Shown here piece by piece: positions 1-8,719 of a DNA stretch of 15,256 bases. Every line of letters starts with the position of its first letter. Position 1 is the first letter of the stretch. The position numbers and the translations under genes are program-made. Source of the DNA: Gammaproteobacteria bacterium (GTDB lineage Bacteria; Pseudomonadota; Gammaproteobacteria; S012-40); NCBI GenBank assembly GCA_015491615.1, contig WFVN01000130.1:1-15256 (forward strand), written 5' to 3'. The notes beneath the pieces were generated by a model. It was not told where the DNA came from and did no database searches. It saw only the letters and a program-made list of their open reading frames with translations.

Positions 1-42
1 GTGCCCGCCCGCCCCCGTCACGCGTCCGCGCCGGCGGTCTGA
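1..42 (+). CDS. Possible 3' end of an upstream gene (13 codons, partial)
   Basis: Reading from base 1 in frame 1 gives 13 sense codons rich in Ala, Pro and Arg, then a TGA at 40-42. Only two bases separate this stop from the ATG of the M48 protease at 45, the usual spacing of co-transcribed genes. The frame used by the protease itself is also open back to the window edge, so this stretch could instead be untranslated or part of a longer protease. It is too short to identify, and I call it only because of the stop-start spacing. Confidence 0.3.
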   Translation: MPARPRHASAPAV

Positions 43-44
43 GC

Positions 45-995
45 ATGGACCCCGACGCCCTCCGCCGCCACAAGCTTCTGAACTGGCTGCAATCCACCCT
101 CATGCTGAGCGGCATGGGGCTGCTCATGGGCCTGGTGGGCTGGCTTCTGGCTGGGCCCGAGGGGGCCCTGTGGACCCTCCTCGCCGGCGCCCTCCTCATT
201 GCCTTCAGCCCGCGCCTGTCCCCCAAACTGGTGTTGCGCATGTACGGCGCGGTACCCCTCACCCGCCAACAGGCACCGGAACTCTACGCCCTGGTGGAGG
301 AACTGGCGCGGCGCGCCGAACTACCCGCCGTGCCCCGCCTTTACTACGTCCCCGCCCCCGAGCCCAACGCCTTCACCATGGGCAAGCCGGAAGAGGCGGT
401 CATCGCCGTCACCATCGGTCTCTTGCAGACCATGAACCTGCGCGAGCTGGCCGGCGTGCTCGCCCACGAGATCACCCACATCCGCAACAACGACGTGTGG
501 GTGATGAACCTGGCCGACACCCTCACTCGCGTCACCGCCAACCTCTCCTTCCTCGGTCAGATCATCCTCTTCATCAACCTGCCCCTGATTTTCATGACCG
601 GTCAGGGCGTCTCCTGGCTGGCGATCCTGCTGCTCGTCTTCGCCCCCACCCTGAGCGCCCTCCTGCAGCTCGCCCTGTCGCGCACGCGCGAATACGACGC
701 CGACCTGGGGGCCGCGGAACTCACCGGCGACCCAGAGGGCCTGGCCTCTGCCCTCGCCAAGCTGGAGGCCCACAACCGGGGTTGGCTGCGGCGCATCCTC
801 CTGCCCGGTCGCAGCGACCCCGAACCCTCCTTGCTGCGCACCCATCCCCCCACACAGGAACGCATCCGCCGCCTCCTGGAGCTGGCCCGCCGACCCCAGG
901 ACATCGCGCCCCTTCCTGCCTTCCTGCGTAAAGACCGCCTTCCCTTGTCCGGGAAGCTGCCCATGCATCGACCTCGCCGCCGGCGATTTTTCTGA
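45..995 (+). CDS. M48 family zinc metalloprotease, HtpX-like
   Basis: 316-residue integral membrane protease of the M48 family, expected to cut damaged or misfolded inner-membrane proteins. Two hydrophobic segments lie near residues 16-36 and 41-54 and another pair near 167-186 and 188-210, the HtpX arrangement with the catalytic site between the pairs. The zinc site HEITH is at 141-145 and the third ligand region EYDAD at 216-220 (E216). The THPPT motif near 266-270, with Arg following, is the common M48 substrate-side motif. The tail is very basic (RPRRRRFF). The ATG at 45 follows a weak purine stretch, and the frame is open upstream, so an earlier start outside the window is possible. The gene is convergent with the YfdX gene. 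I leave the symbol blank because M48 has several HtpX-like subgroups. The protease assignment is firm; the substrate is inference. Confidence 0.9.
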   Translation: MDPDALRRHKLLNWLQSTLMLSGMGLLMGLVGWLLAGPEGALWTLLAGALLIAFSPRLSPKLVLRMYGAVPLTRQQAPELYALVEELARRAELPAVPRLYYVPAPEPNAFTMGKPEEAVIAVTIGLLQTMNLRELAGVLAHEITHIRNNDVWVMNLADTLTRVTANLSFLGQIILFINLPLIFMTGQGVSWLAILLLVFAPTLSALLQLALSRTREYDADLGAAELTGDPEGLASALAKLEAHNRGWLRRILLPGRSDPEPSLLRTHPPTQERIRRLLELARRPQDIAPLPAFLRKDRLPLSGKLPMHRPRRRRFF

Positions 996-1050
996 CACCC
1001 AAACGAGCAGTCGCGTAGGGTTTTCGAGCCTTTTCTGTCGCCCCATAAAC

Positions 1051-1080
1051 CAAAAGGCCAGCCCCATGCGGACTGGCCCT
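1051..1080 (-). terminator. Putative intrinsic terminator after the YfdX gene
   Basis: GGCCAG at 1056-1061 pairs with CTGGCC at 1073-1078, a 6-bp stem. Read on the minus strand the stem is followed at once by TTTTGGTTT. It lies about 50 bases beyond the stop of the YfdX-family gene, inside the convergent gap. On the plus strand no T-run follows, so it should not serve the protease gene well. Confidence 0.55.
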
Positions 1081-1128
1081 GTCGCGTCATTTCCCACGAA
1101 GGATGGAGATCGCGTCCCCTAGAACGCT

Positions 1129-2034
1129 TCAGAGAGTCTTCTTATAGAGGTTCTCCAGAAAGTCGTCGATCTTCAGGATCAGCTCGTTGAAGTCGTCGCC
1201 GCTGCCCATCTTGCCACCGGCGACCTTCTCTTGCAGCGTCTCGATGCGACGGTAGAAGTCCTCGAAGTCCTTCTGGTCGCCGTAGCCCAAGGCCTTGGCC
1301 AGCTCCAGCTGTTCCCGGGCCGTTTTCAGTAGCTCGTCCAGTCTCTCTTGTTCGTCCTTGCTACGATCGCTCTCCTGTGCCAACTTCGAGGCCTCGTCTA
1401 ACATGGCGCGAGCGCGTAGAACCGGCAACGGCGTCACGTGGTCCACCACCACCAGGGTGGAAAGGGCCTCCTCAAGAGCCAGCCTGGCCTCCTTGATCTT
1501 GCCCTGATCGATGAGAGGAATCACCGCCTTGATGGCATCGGGATAAGTGGACAAAGGGATGCTAGTAACCCGCACCACGATCTCGCTGGCGAGAGTCTCC
1601 ATGAGGCGGCGAGCAGCCTGAACCTTTCCATCGTTGAGGTACTTGCGCGCCTCGCGTACAGCCTTCTTCACTGCCTTCATATCGTGGTAGGCATCGACGG
1701 TGATCACCTGCACGTCGATGGGGGCCAGGGACAGTTCCGGATTGCGGGCCACCGCCGCCTCCAATTTACCGATGGCGACGCTGAGATGATCGATGGCTTG
1801 TTCCTTCTCCCCTGCGTCCAGGGCACGAATCGCTTGATTCGTCTTCACCAGGGCGGTGATGGCGTCCTCGATGATGCGAGAACGCTCTTCCTGGGCCCTG
1901 TCCTGCGTCTGATGCTGGGCCTGGGCTTGGGCCTGCGCTTCGATTCCTTTCTTATCCGAATCGGCCCAGGCCGGCGCGAAGGCCACACCCGTGCCCAGTA
2001 TGGCCGCGAGGATGAGATGGCGTTTGATTTTCAT
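1129..2034 (-). CDS. YfdX family protein, exported
   Basis: 301-residue protein with a Sec-type signal peptide: basic MKIKRH, a hydrophobic core, and a probable cut after AWA at residue 24. A Gln/Ala-rich run (AQAQAQAQHQTQ) follows at about 33-44. The rest is almost wholly helical and matches the YfdX family in my recollection, best seen near 105-180 with IDVQVITVDAYHDMK and RKYLNDGKV. In E. coli YfdX belongs to an EvgA-controlled acid-stress operon, but its molecular role is not settled, and no oxalate genes lie beside it here. The ATG at 2034 is preferred over an in-frame ATG at 2124: AAGGAG sits 8 bases before it and the signal peptide begins there. The gene follows the symporter after 126 bases and may have its own transcript. 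Family call good, function unknown. Confidence 0.82.
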   Translation of the reverse strand: MKIKRHLILAAILGTGVAFAPAWADSDKKGIEAQAQAQAQHQTQDRAQEERSRIIEDAITALVKTNQAIRALDAGEKEQAIDHLSVAIGKLEAAVARNPELSLAPIDVQVITVDAYHDMKAVKKAVREARKYLNDGKVQAARRLMETLASEIVVRVTSIPLSTYPDAIKAVIPLIDQGKIKEARLALEEALSTLVVVDHVTPLPVLRARAMLDEASKLAQESDRSKDEQERLDELLKTAREQLELAKALGYGDQKDFEDFYRRIETLQEKVAGGKMGSGDDFNELILKIDDFLENLYKKTL

Positions 2035-2042
2035 GATCGTCA

Positions 2043-2048
2043 CTCCTT
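2043..2048 (-). promoter_or_regulatory. Ribosome binding site fixing the YfdX start
   Basis: AAGGAG on the minus strand, 8 bases upstream of the ATG at 2034. It decides between this start and the ATG 90 bases further upstream, which has no such site and would bury the signal peptide. Confidence 0.8.
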
Positions 2049-2072
2049 TTTGTCCGATGGTGTTTTTCCATG

Positions 2073-2094
2073 GTCCGCCCAGGAGCGGGCGGAC
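2073..2094 (-). other. 8-bp perfect inverted repeat between the symporter and YfdX genes
   Basis: GTCCGCCC (2073-2080), a 6-base loop, then GGGCGGAC (2087-2094). On the minus strand it lies 67 bases beyond the symporter stop and 38 bases before the YfdX start. CCATGGAAAAAC follows it, not a T-run, so it is not a standard intrinsic terminator. It may end the symporter transcript weakly, protect a 3' end, or form part of the YfdX 5' leader. Confidence 0.5.
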
Positions 2095-2160
2095 ACCCTG
2101 GAAATTGTGTCGGGCCATCGACAATTCAAGGGGTGAACGGCGAAAAACCGTTGGAATGGA

Positions 2161-3447
2161 TCAGGCATCCAGCTTGGCACGCAAGGGACGCTCCCCTTCC
2201 AGGCGAGCGATGATCACCGCACCGCTGGCATCGGAATAGACGTTTACCGAGGTACGGCACATGTCCAGGAGGCGGTCCACCGCCAAGATCAGAGCCACCC
2301 CTTCCGCTGGAAGGCCCATGGCGGCGAGAATAATGGTGATGGCCACCAGGCTAGCAGCGGGAATACCTGCAACGCCGATGGAGGTGAGCAGGGCAGTAAC
2401 GACGATGAGGAACTGGTCGGCCAGGTCCAGCTCCAGCCCGTAAGCCTGAGCGATGAAGACCGCCGCCACGCACTCGTAGAGGGCCGTGCCGTCCATGTTC
2501 ACCGTCGCCCCCAGGGGCAGGACGAAGCTGGTCACCCGATTGGAGACGCCAGCGTTCTTTTCCACGCACTCCATGGTCAACGGCAGGGTCGCCGAGGAGG
2601 AGCTGGTGGAGAAAGCGGTGAGCAGGGCCGGGGCCATGGCGCGCAGCATGGCCAAGGGGCTGACTCCCCCCACGAAACGCAGAAGCAAGGACAGATTGAC
2701 AAACAGATGGAACGCCAAGGCGGCCAGCACGGTGAAGAAAAACACCGCCAGCGGGGCGATGGCGGAGTATCCGGTGGTGGCCACCACTTTGGCCACCAAC
2801 CCGAAGACGCCGATGGGAGCGAAACGCATGACCCAGTCGGTGATCATCATCATCACCTCGAAAGTCCCGCTCCAGAAACGCGTGAGGCTTTCCTTCAGAG
2901 GCTCGCGCAGGCGGGTCATGAAAAAGCCGAACAATAGACCGAAGAAGATCAACCCCAGCATCTGCCCCTCGGCGGCAGCGGCGACGATATTGGGCGGCAC
3001 CATGCGCAGGAAGATCTCCGCCATCTCACCGAGCCCCGATCCGGCCACTTTCTCCTCCAAGGCTGGATCCAACTCGGCGGTGAGCCCCAAGGCCTCCTTG
3101 GCGGGCTGGCCGTCCACGATCCCCGGTTGGGTGAGATTGACCAGGAACAGACCGGTGACGATGGCCAGGAACGAGGTGGTCAGGTAATAGGTCAGGGTCT
3201 TGCCGCCCAACCGTCCCAAGGCCCCGCCCTCTCCAATGCTCGCCATGCCGGTGATGATGGACGATAGAATGAGGGGGACGATGAGCATCTTCAGGGCGTT
3301 GAGGAACAAGGTCCCCAAGAAAGCGTAGACGTCCACCAGTCGCACCCCGAAGAGGCTGCCCTCGGGACCGCTCAAAGTGCCGGCGAGAACGGCCAACCCC
3401 AGGGCGATGAGGATCTGCCAGTGGAGGGCGAGGCGCGCGATCTTCAT
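2161..3447 (-). CDS. Dicarboxylate/amino acid:cation symporter (DAACS, GltP/GltT type)
   Basis: 428-residue secondary transporter of the glutamate/aspartate/C4-dicarboxylate family, bringing acidic substrates across the inner membrane with H+ or Na+. Family marks are all present: the serine-rich hairpin loop TSSSSAT at 281-287, the NMDGT cation-site motif at 317-321, and the last-helix motif running from D391 with DMCRT at 395-399, N402 and D406. R398 corresponds to the arginine that binds the substrate side-chain carboxylate in the archaeal homologue GltPh (R397), which supports an acidic substrate. Multiple hydrophobic helices fit the eight-helix, two-hairpin fold. The ATG overlaps the ppiD stop as ATGA and has no clear Shine-Dalgarno, so translation is probably coupled to ppiD. 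Whether it moves glutamate, aspartate, succinate or another dicarboxylate cannot be read here. Confidence 0.93.
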   Translation of the reverse strand: MKIARLALHWQILIALGLAVLAGTLSGPEGSLFGVRLVDVYAFLGTLFLNALKMLIVPLILSSIITGMASIGEGGALGRLGGKTLTYYLTTSFLAIVTGLFLVNLTQPGIVDGQPAKEALGLTAELDPALEEKVAGSGLGEMAEIFLRMVPPNIVAAAAEGQMLGLIFFGLLFGFFMTRLREPLKESLTRFWSGTFEVMMMITDWVMRFAPIGVFGLVAKVVATTGYSAIAPLAVFFFTVLAALAFHLFVNLSLLLRFVGGVSPLAMLRAMAPALLTAFSTSSSSATLPLTMECVEKNAGVSNRVTSFVLPLGATVNMDGTALYECVAAVFIAQAYGLELDLADQFLIVVTALLTSIGVAGIPAASLVAITIILAAMGLPAEGVALILAVDRLLDMCRTSVNVYSDASGAVIIARLEGERPLRAKLDA

Positions 3448-5345
3448 AGCCGGTCTTGGTAGCGCTCTATCTCGGCCTGGGCTTTCAGGGCGTTCAACAA
3501 AGCGTTGAATTCATCTCCCCCGAAGGTCTGACGCAACACCTGGGCATACCCCTGCCGGGTCTGGGCATCCATTCCCGACGGATCGCCGTCGCGCACCGCG
3601 AACACCGCCACTACCGCGTAGCCTCCGTCCCGCAGGCGTGTGCCGTCCATGCGCGGCGCGGCGCCCTCGGGGCGCGGCAGGCGGAAAGCGACTTGCATGG
3701 CTTCCCCGGGCAATTCGGCCCCAGTGTCGCGTCTCAGATCCGCTACCCGCTTCCATTCACCCCCGAGGGCTTGAGCTGCCTGGGCCGGGGCTTCGCTTGC
3801 ACGGACCCGCGCCATGAACTCCTCGCCCTTTTTGGCCAACAGTTCCGCCGCCTTTTCCTGATTGAGGCTCTGGACGATTTCTGTCTTCACCACTTCCAGG
3901 GGCTTGGTACGCGCCGGCCGGCGTTCCTTGAGGCGCAGGACCACGGCCCGATCCTTGCCCAGCTCCACCGGGGCGCTGTTGTAGCCCCGCTCGAGCACGT
4001 CCTCGGAGAAGGCCGCCTCCAGGACCTTGGGATCGGCGAACAGGCCCTTGCCGCCCTGGCGGGTCACCCAGTCGCTCTCACGCACCTGCAGGCCCAGGGC
4101 CTCGGCCGCCGGTTCCAGGCTGTCCGGGTGCTCGAAAGTCTGGTTGGCGAGCCGTTCCAATTCGTCCAGATAGAGTTTTTCCGCTTTCTCCCGCCTCAAC
4201 TCCCGGGCGATCTCGTCGCGCACCTCGTCCAGGGACTTCACCTCACCCGGTTTCACCTCCAACACTTTTATGATGTGGAAACCGAACTCGGTACGCACCG
4301 GCTCGCTAATCTCCCTTTCGGGGAGGGCGAAGGCCACCTCGTCGAACTGGGGGTCGAGCATCCCTTTTTCGATGTAACCCAGATCACCCCCTTGATCGGC
4401 GGAGCCTGGGTCGTCGGAGTATTTCTTCGCCAGCTCGGTGAAATCCGCGCCCTGCTTCAGCTCCTGGTAGATCCTCTCCGCCTTCACCTTGGCATCGGCG
4501 TCATTCCCGTCCTCGGGTACCGAAATGAGAATGTGCGCCACCCGACGTTCCTCGGGGACGGCATAAAGATCTTTATGCCCTTCGTAGTAATCGCGGATCT
4601 CCTCGTCGCTGACGCCCACACGGTCCATGAGGTCGTCCATGGACAGAACGAGGTAGGCCAGTTTGACTCGTTCCGGCTCCTGGAAGGCGTCCTGGTGCTC
4701 CCGATAGTAAGCCTCGATTTCCTCATTGCTCACTTGGATCTGGCCTTCCACAGAGCGAAGCGGAAAGACGGCTACGCCCACGTCCCGCTGCTGGTCCTGT
4801 AGCTTGAAAACCGACTCGACGTCATGGCGGGTGGCGAAGGCCGTGTGCGTCACACCATTGACCAACTGTTCAGCCAACAGATCGGTGCGCAATTGCTCTT
4901 CGAAAACGGTGGTGGAAAGACCGATCTGGCGGATCCGTTGCTCATAGACCTGCTGGGAAAAGCGACCATTCTCGTCTTTGAAGGCGTCAAAACCCTGAAG
5001 GACAGCGATCAGTTGCCGATCAGAGACGGTCAAACCGGCCTCCCGGGCCGCCTGGACAATGAGCTTGCGATCGATGAGCCGTTCCAGAGCCTGGCGTTTG
5101 AGCTGCTCTTCGAACTGCGTCAAATCGGCGCCACGCAACATTTGCTGCAAGCGATCGCGCTCCTGTTGCAGGGCTCGCTGGTACTCCATTTGTGTGATGG
5201 GTTCATCGTTCACCTTGGCCACGAAGATAGGCGGTTCCTCGCGGAAATACTCACCAACGCCCCAAAGGGCAAAAGAGACGACAATGAGTCCAACGATGAT
5301 CCAGACGAAGAGTCCCTGAGCGCGCTCGCGTATCACCTGCAACAT
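3444..5345 (-). CDS. ppiD: PpiD-like SurA N-terminal/parvulin periplasmic folding factor
   Basis: 633-residue membrane-anchored periplasmic chaperone, close to the length of E. coli PpiD (623). One N-terminal transmembrane helix spans about 12-31 after a short basic cytoplasmic tip. A SurA/PpiD-type chaperone region covers roughly 35-180, and a PpiC-type rotamase (parvulin) domain about 266-364, with VAHILIS, GGDLGY, and FGFHIIKV near its end. The C-terminal third is charged and helical. PpiD works next to the Sec translocon on emerging outer-membrane and periplasmic proteins. Its position just after hupB and two tRNAs is conserved in relatives. The transcript starts downstream of the terminator after tRNA-Asp; I see no good promoter or Shine-Dalgarno before the ATG. 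The parvulin histidines H271 and H357 are both kept. Confidence 0.92.
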   Translation of the reverse strand: MLQVIRERAQGLFVWIIVGLIVVSFALWGVGEYFREEPPIFVAKVNDEPITQMEYQRALQQERDRLQQMLRGADLTQFEEQLKRQALERLIDRKLIVQAAREAGLTVSDRQLIAVLQGFDAFKDENGRFSQQVYEQRIRQIGLSTTVFEEQLRTDLLAEQLVNGVTHTAFATRHDVESVFKLQDQQRDVGVAVFPLRSVEGQIQVSNEEIEAYYREHQDAFQEPERVKLAYLVLSMDDLMDRVGVSDEEIRDYYEGHKDLYAVPEERRVAHILISVPEDGNDADAKVKAERIYQELKQGADFTELAKKYSDDPGSADQGGDLGYIEKGMLDPQFDEVAFALPEREISEPVRTEFGFHIIKVLEVKPGEVKSLDEVRDEIARELRREKAEKLYLDELERLANQTFEHPDSLEPAAEALGLQVRESDWVTRQGGKGLFADPKVLEAAFSEDVLERGYNSAPVELGKDRAVVLRLKERRPARTKPLEVVKTEIVQSLNQEKAAELLAKKGEEFMARVRASEAPAQAAQALGGEWKRVADLRRDTGAELPGEAMQVAFRLPRPEGAAPRMDGTRLRDGGYAVVAVFAVRDGDPSGMDAQTRQGYAQVLRQTFGGDEFNALLNALKAQAEIERYQDRL

Positions 5346-5383
5346 GGCATCGAATCCGTTTGCTGTCGGGTTGGACGTGGAAT

Positions 5384-5420
5384 AAGAAAAGAGGGCGATC
5401 CGTTAACCGGATGCCCTCTT
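5384..5420 (-). terminator. Intrinsic terminator after tRNA-Asp
   Basis: On the minus strand AAGAGGGC pairs with GCCCTCTT (5413-5420 with 5389-5396) around an inner ATCCG/CGGAT-like extension, and the stem runs straight into TTTTCTT. This ends the hupB-tRNA-Val-tRNA-Asp unit and separates it from ppiD, which begins 39 bases later. Confidence 0.88.
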
Positions 5421-5426
5421 CGTAAT

Positions 5427-5503
5427 TGGCGGAGTGGACGGGACTCGAACCCGCGACCCCCGGCGTGACAGGCCGGTATTCTAACCAGCTGAACTACCAC
5501 TCC
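5427..5503 (-). tRNA. tRNA-Asp (GTC)
   Basis: 77-base tRNA on the minus strand with a 7-bp acceptor stem GGAGTGG/CCACTCC, discriminator G and encoded CCA (complement of 5427-5429). The D arm AGTTCAGCTGGTTAGAA, anticodon GTC at 5467-5469, and T arm with GGTTCGAGTCC are all canonical. It lies 11 bases downstream of tRNA-Val and directly before a terminator. Confidence 0.97.
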
Positions 5504-5514
5504 ATCGTTGTTCC

Positions 5515-5590
5515 TGGTGGGTGCTGAGGGATTTGAACCCCCGACATTCGCCTTGTAAGGGCGACGCTCTCCCAGCTGAGCTAAGCACCC
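5515..5590 (-). tRNA. tRNA-Val (TAC)
   Basis: 76-base tRNA on the minus strand with acceptor stem GGGTGCT/AGCACCC, discriminator A and encoded CCA. The anticodon loop CTTACAA places TAC at 5555-5557, and the T loop GTTCAAATC is standard. Its 5' end is only 9 bases from the hupB stop, so it must be cut from the hupB transcript by RNase P unless a promoter lies inside hupB. Confidence 0.97.
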
Positions 5591-5599
5591 CAAGGACGG

Positions 5600-5872
5600 C
5601 TATTTTACGGCATCCTTGAGCGCTTTTCCAGGCCGGAAAGCAGGAACTTTGGCTGCAGGGATATTGATGGTAGCACCGGTACGCGGATCACGTCCAGTTC
5701 GGGCGGCGCGTTCACGCACCAGGAAGGTACCGAAACCGATCAGGGAAACCTGCTCCCCCTCTTGCAAGGTTTCCGTAATGGCCTCGATGACCGCATCCAC
5801 GGCACGCGCAGCCTGCGCCTTGGTGAGATCGGACTTTTCAGCGACAGCGTCGATTAGTTGTGCTTTGTTCAA
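5600..5872 (-). CDS. hupB: DNA-binding protein HU, beta type
   Basis: 90-residue histone-like protein, exactly the usual HU length. HU dimers bend and compact DNA without strong sequence preference. Visible marks are MNKAQLID at the start, the GFGTF turn at 46-50, the arm motif RTGRDPRTG at 58-66 with the intercalating proline P63, and PAFRPGKALKD near the end. The start is a TTG at 5872, not the in-frame ATG at 5899: GGGGAG sits 6 bases before the TTG, and only this start gives the family N-terminus. It lies between lon and ppiD, the standard position of hupB. A sigma70-like promoter lies 86 bases upstream and a terminator-like hairpin sits in the leader. Two tRNAs follow on the same strand. 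Confidence 0.96.
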   Translation of the reverse strand: MNKAQLIDAVAEKSDLTKAQAARAVDAVIEAITETLQEGEQVSLIGFGTFLVRERAARTGRDPRTGATINIPAAKVPAFRPGKALKDAVK

Positions 5873-5878
5873 TGCCGG

Positions 5879-5886
5879 CTCCCCTC
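5879..5886 (-). promoter_or_regulatory. Ribosome binding site fixing the hupB TTG start
   Basis: GAGGGGAG on the minus strand, with 6 bases between it and the TTG at 5872. This site lies inside the longer reading frame that begins at the ATG at 5899, which argues against that longer start. Confidence 0.8.
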
Positions 5887-5910
5887 TCGTCGAAAGCATC
5901 GGTTCATTTG

Positions 5911-5931
5911 AAGAAAACCGCCGATCGGCGG
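5911..5931 (-). terminator. Terminator-like palindrome in the hupB leader
   Basis: CCGCCGATCGGCGG (5918-5931) is a perfect 14-base palindrome; on the minus strand TTTTCTT follows at once. It lies between the hupB promoter and the hupB start, about 20 bases after the expected transcription start. It has the form of a short intrinsic terminator and may act as an attenuator or a pause site. Confidence 0.5.
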
Positions 5932-5957
5932 CTGCCAGTTCCCTAAGCGGTCGGGCA

Positions 5958-5987
5958 TTTATACCAACCCGGGAAAAACAGTGTCAA
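5958..5987 (-). promoter_or_regulatory. Sigma70-type promoter of hupB and the two tRNAs
   Basis: On the minus strand TTGACA (5987-5982) is a perfect -35 element, 18 bases follow, then TATAAA (5963-5958) as the -10. An A/T tract CAAAATTTTTG lies further upstream at 6008-6018. The expected start near 5951 gives a leader of about 80 bases to the TTG codon. Confidence 0.75.
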
Positions 5988-6038
5988 GGATGGCTCGCAC
6001 TTCTCATCAAAAATTTTGCAACCACCCATAAATTACAA

Positions 6039-6063
6039 GTGCCCTCGGGGGAGACCGGGGTCC

Positions 6064-6074
<11 letters not shown>
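6039..6074 (-). terminator. Weak terminator-like stem at the end of lon
   Basis: GTGCCC and GGGCAC (6039-6044 and 6069-6074) can pair around a GACC/GGTC inner stem; on the minus strand TTGTAATTT follows. The stem overlaps the last codons and stop of lon. The stem is interrupted and the tail is only partly T, so it is a modest candidate. Confidence 0.3.
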
Positions 6075-8490
<2,416 letters not shown>

Positions 8491-8514
8491 ATCGTTTCCT
8501 CGAAAAGGGATTCG

Positions 8515-8549
8515 TTCGGATTCGGCGTTTCCGGTGTCCCTTCGGATTC
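8515..8549 (-). repeat. Two direct repeats in the lon leader
   Basis: The nonamer GAATCCGAA occurs twice on the minus strand, at 8515-8523 and 8541-8549, a 26-base period, between clpX and lon and 25-59 bases before the lon ATG. A third partial copy, GAATCC, follows at once. Whether this is a binding site or chance is open. Confidence 0.4.
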
Positions 8550-8590
8550 ATCGTTCGCACGAGGGTTCCCGGAGCAGGGTGCGAAGAACA

Positions 8591-8608
8591 TGCCGTCCCG
8601 TAACGGCA
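8591..8608. other. 6-bp inverted repeat in the clpX-lon gap
   Basis: TGCCGT (8591-8596), six bases, ACGGCA (8603-8608). It is symmetric and lies about 100 bases upstream of lon, a position open to a repressor site or a small leader hairpin. No flanking T-run makes it a terminator. Confidence 0.35.
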
Positions 8609-8680
8609 GACTGCGCGGAGGCTTCTTAAATCAGGCCGACGTATGGAATATGGGCGCCCACGGCGCACGTTGCGATGAGA

Positions 8681-8707
8681 GCCGCCTCCTCATGCCCGGG
8701 AGGCGGC
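8681..8707 (-). terminator. GC-rich hairpin after clpX
   Basis: GCCGCCTCC (8681-8689) and GGAGGCGGC (8699-8707) form a perfect 9-bp stem with a 9-base loop, 13 bases beyond the clpX stop. On the minus strand the tail is TCTCATC, so the U-tract is poor. It may be a weak terminator that lets some transcripts reach lon, or a 3'-end stabiliser. Confidence 0.45.
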
Positions 8708-8719
8708 CCGGGCGATGTG

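Noticed and set aside
321..1097. 258-codon minus-strand frame opposite the M48 protease
   Set aside because: The plus strand encodes a full HEITH protease with membrane helices; the antisense frame is Gly/Gln/Glu-rich and motif free.
2096..2130. Possible promoter TTGAAT-17-AATTTC before the YfdX gene
   Set aside because: The -35 is fair but the -10 has few matches, so I do not call it.
3456..4802. 448-codon plus-strand frame opposite ppiD, and similar ones opposite tig and the surface protein (10924-12108, 11975-13081)
   Set aside because: Low-complexity antisense translations with no motif; the last also crosses the tRNA-Leu gene.
5333..5593. 86-codon minus-strand frame across tRNA-Asp and tRNA-Val
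   Set aside because: It translates the two tRNAs; the GGRGFESRPLR type peptide is a well-known artefact of tRNA T arms.
5873..5899. HU start at the ATG at 5899
   Set aside because: It would place the Shine-Dalgarno inside the coding region and add nine residues absent from HU proteins.
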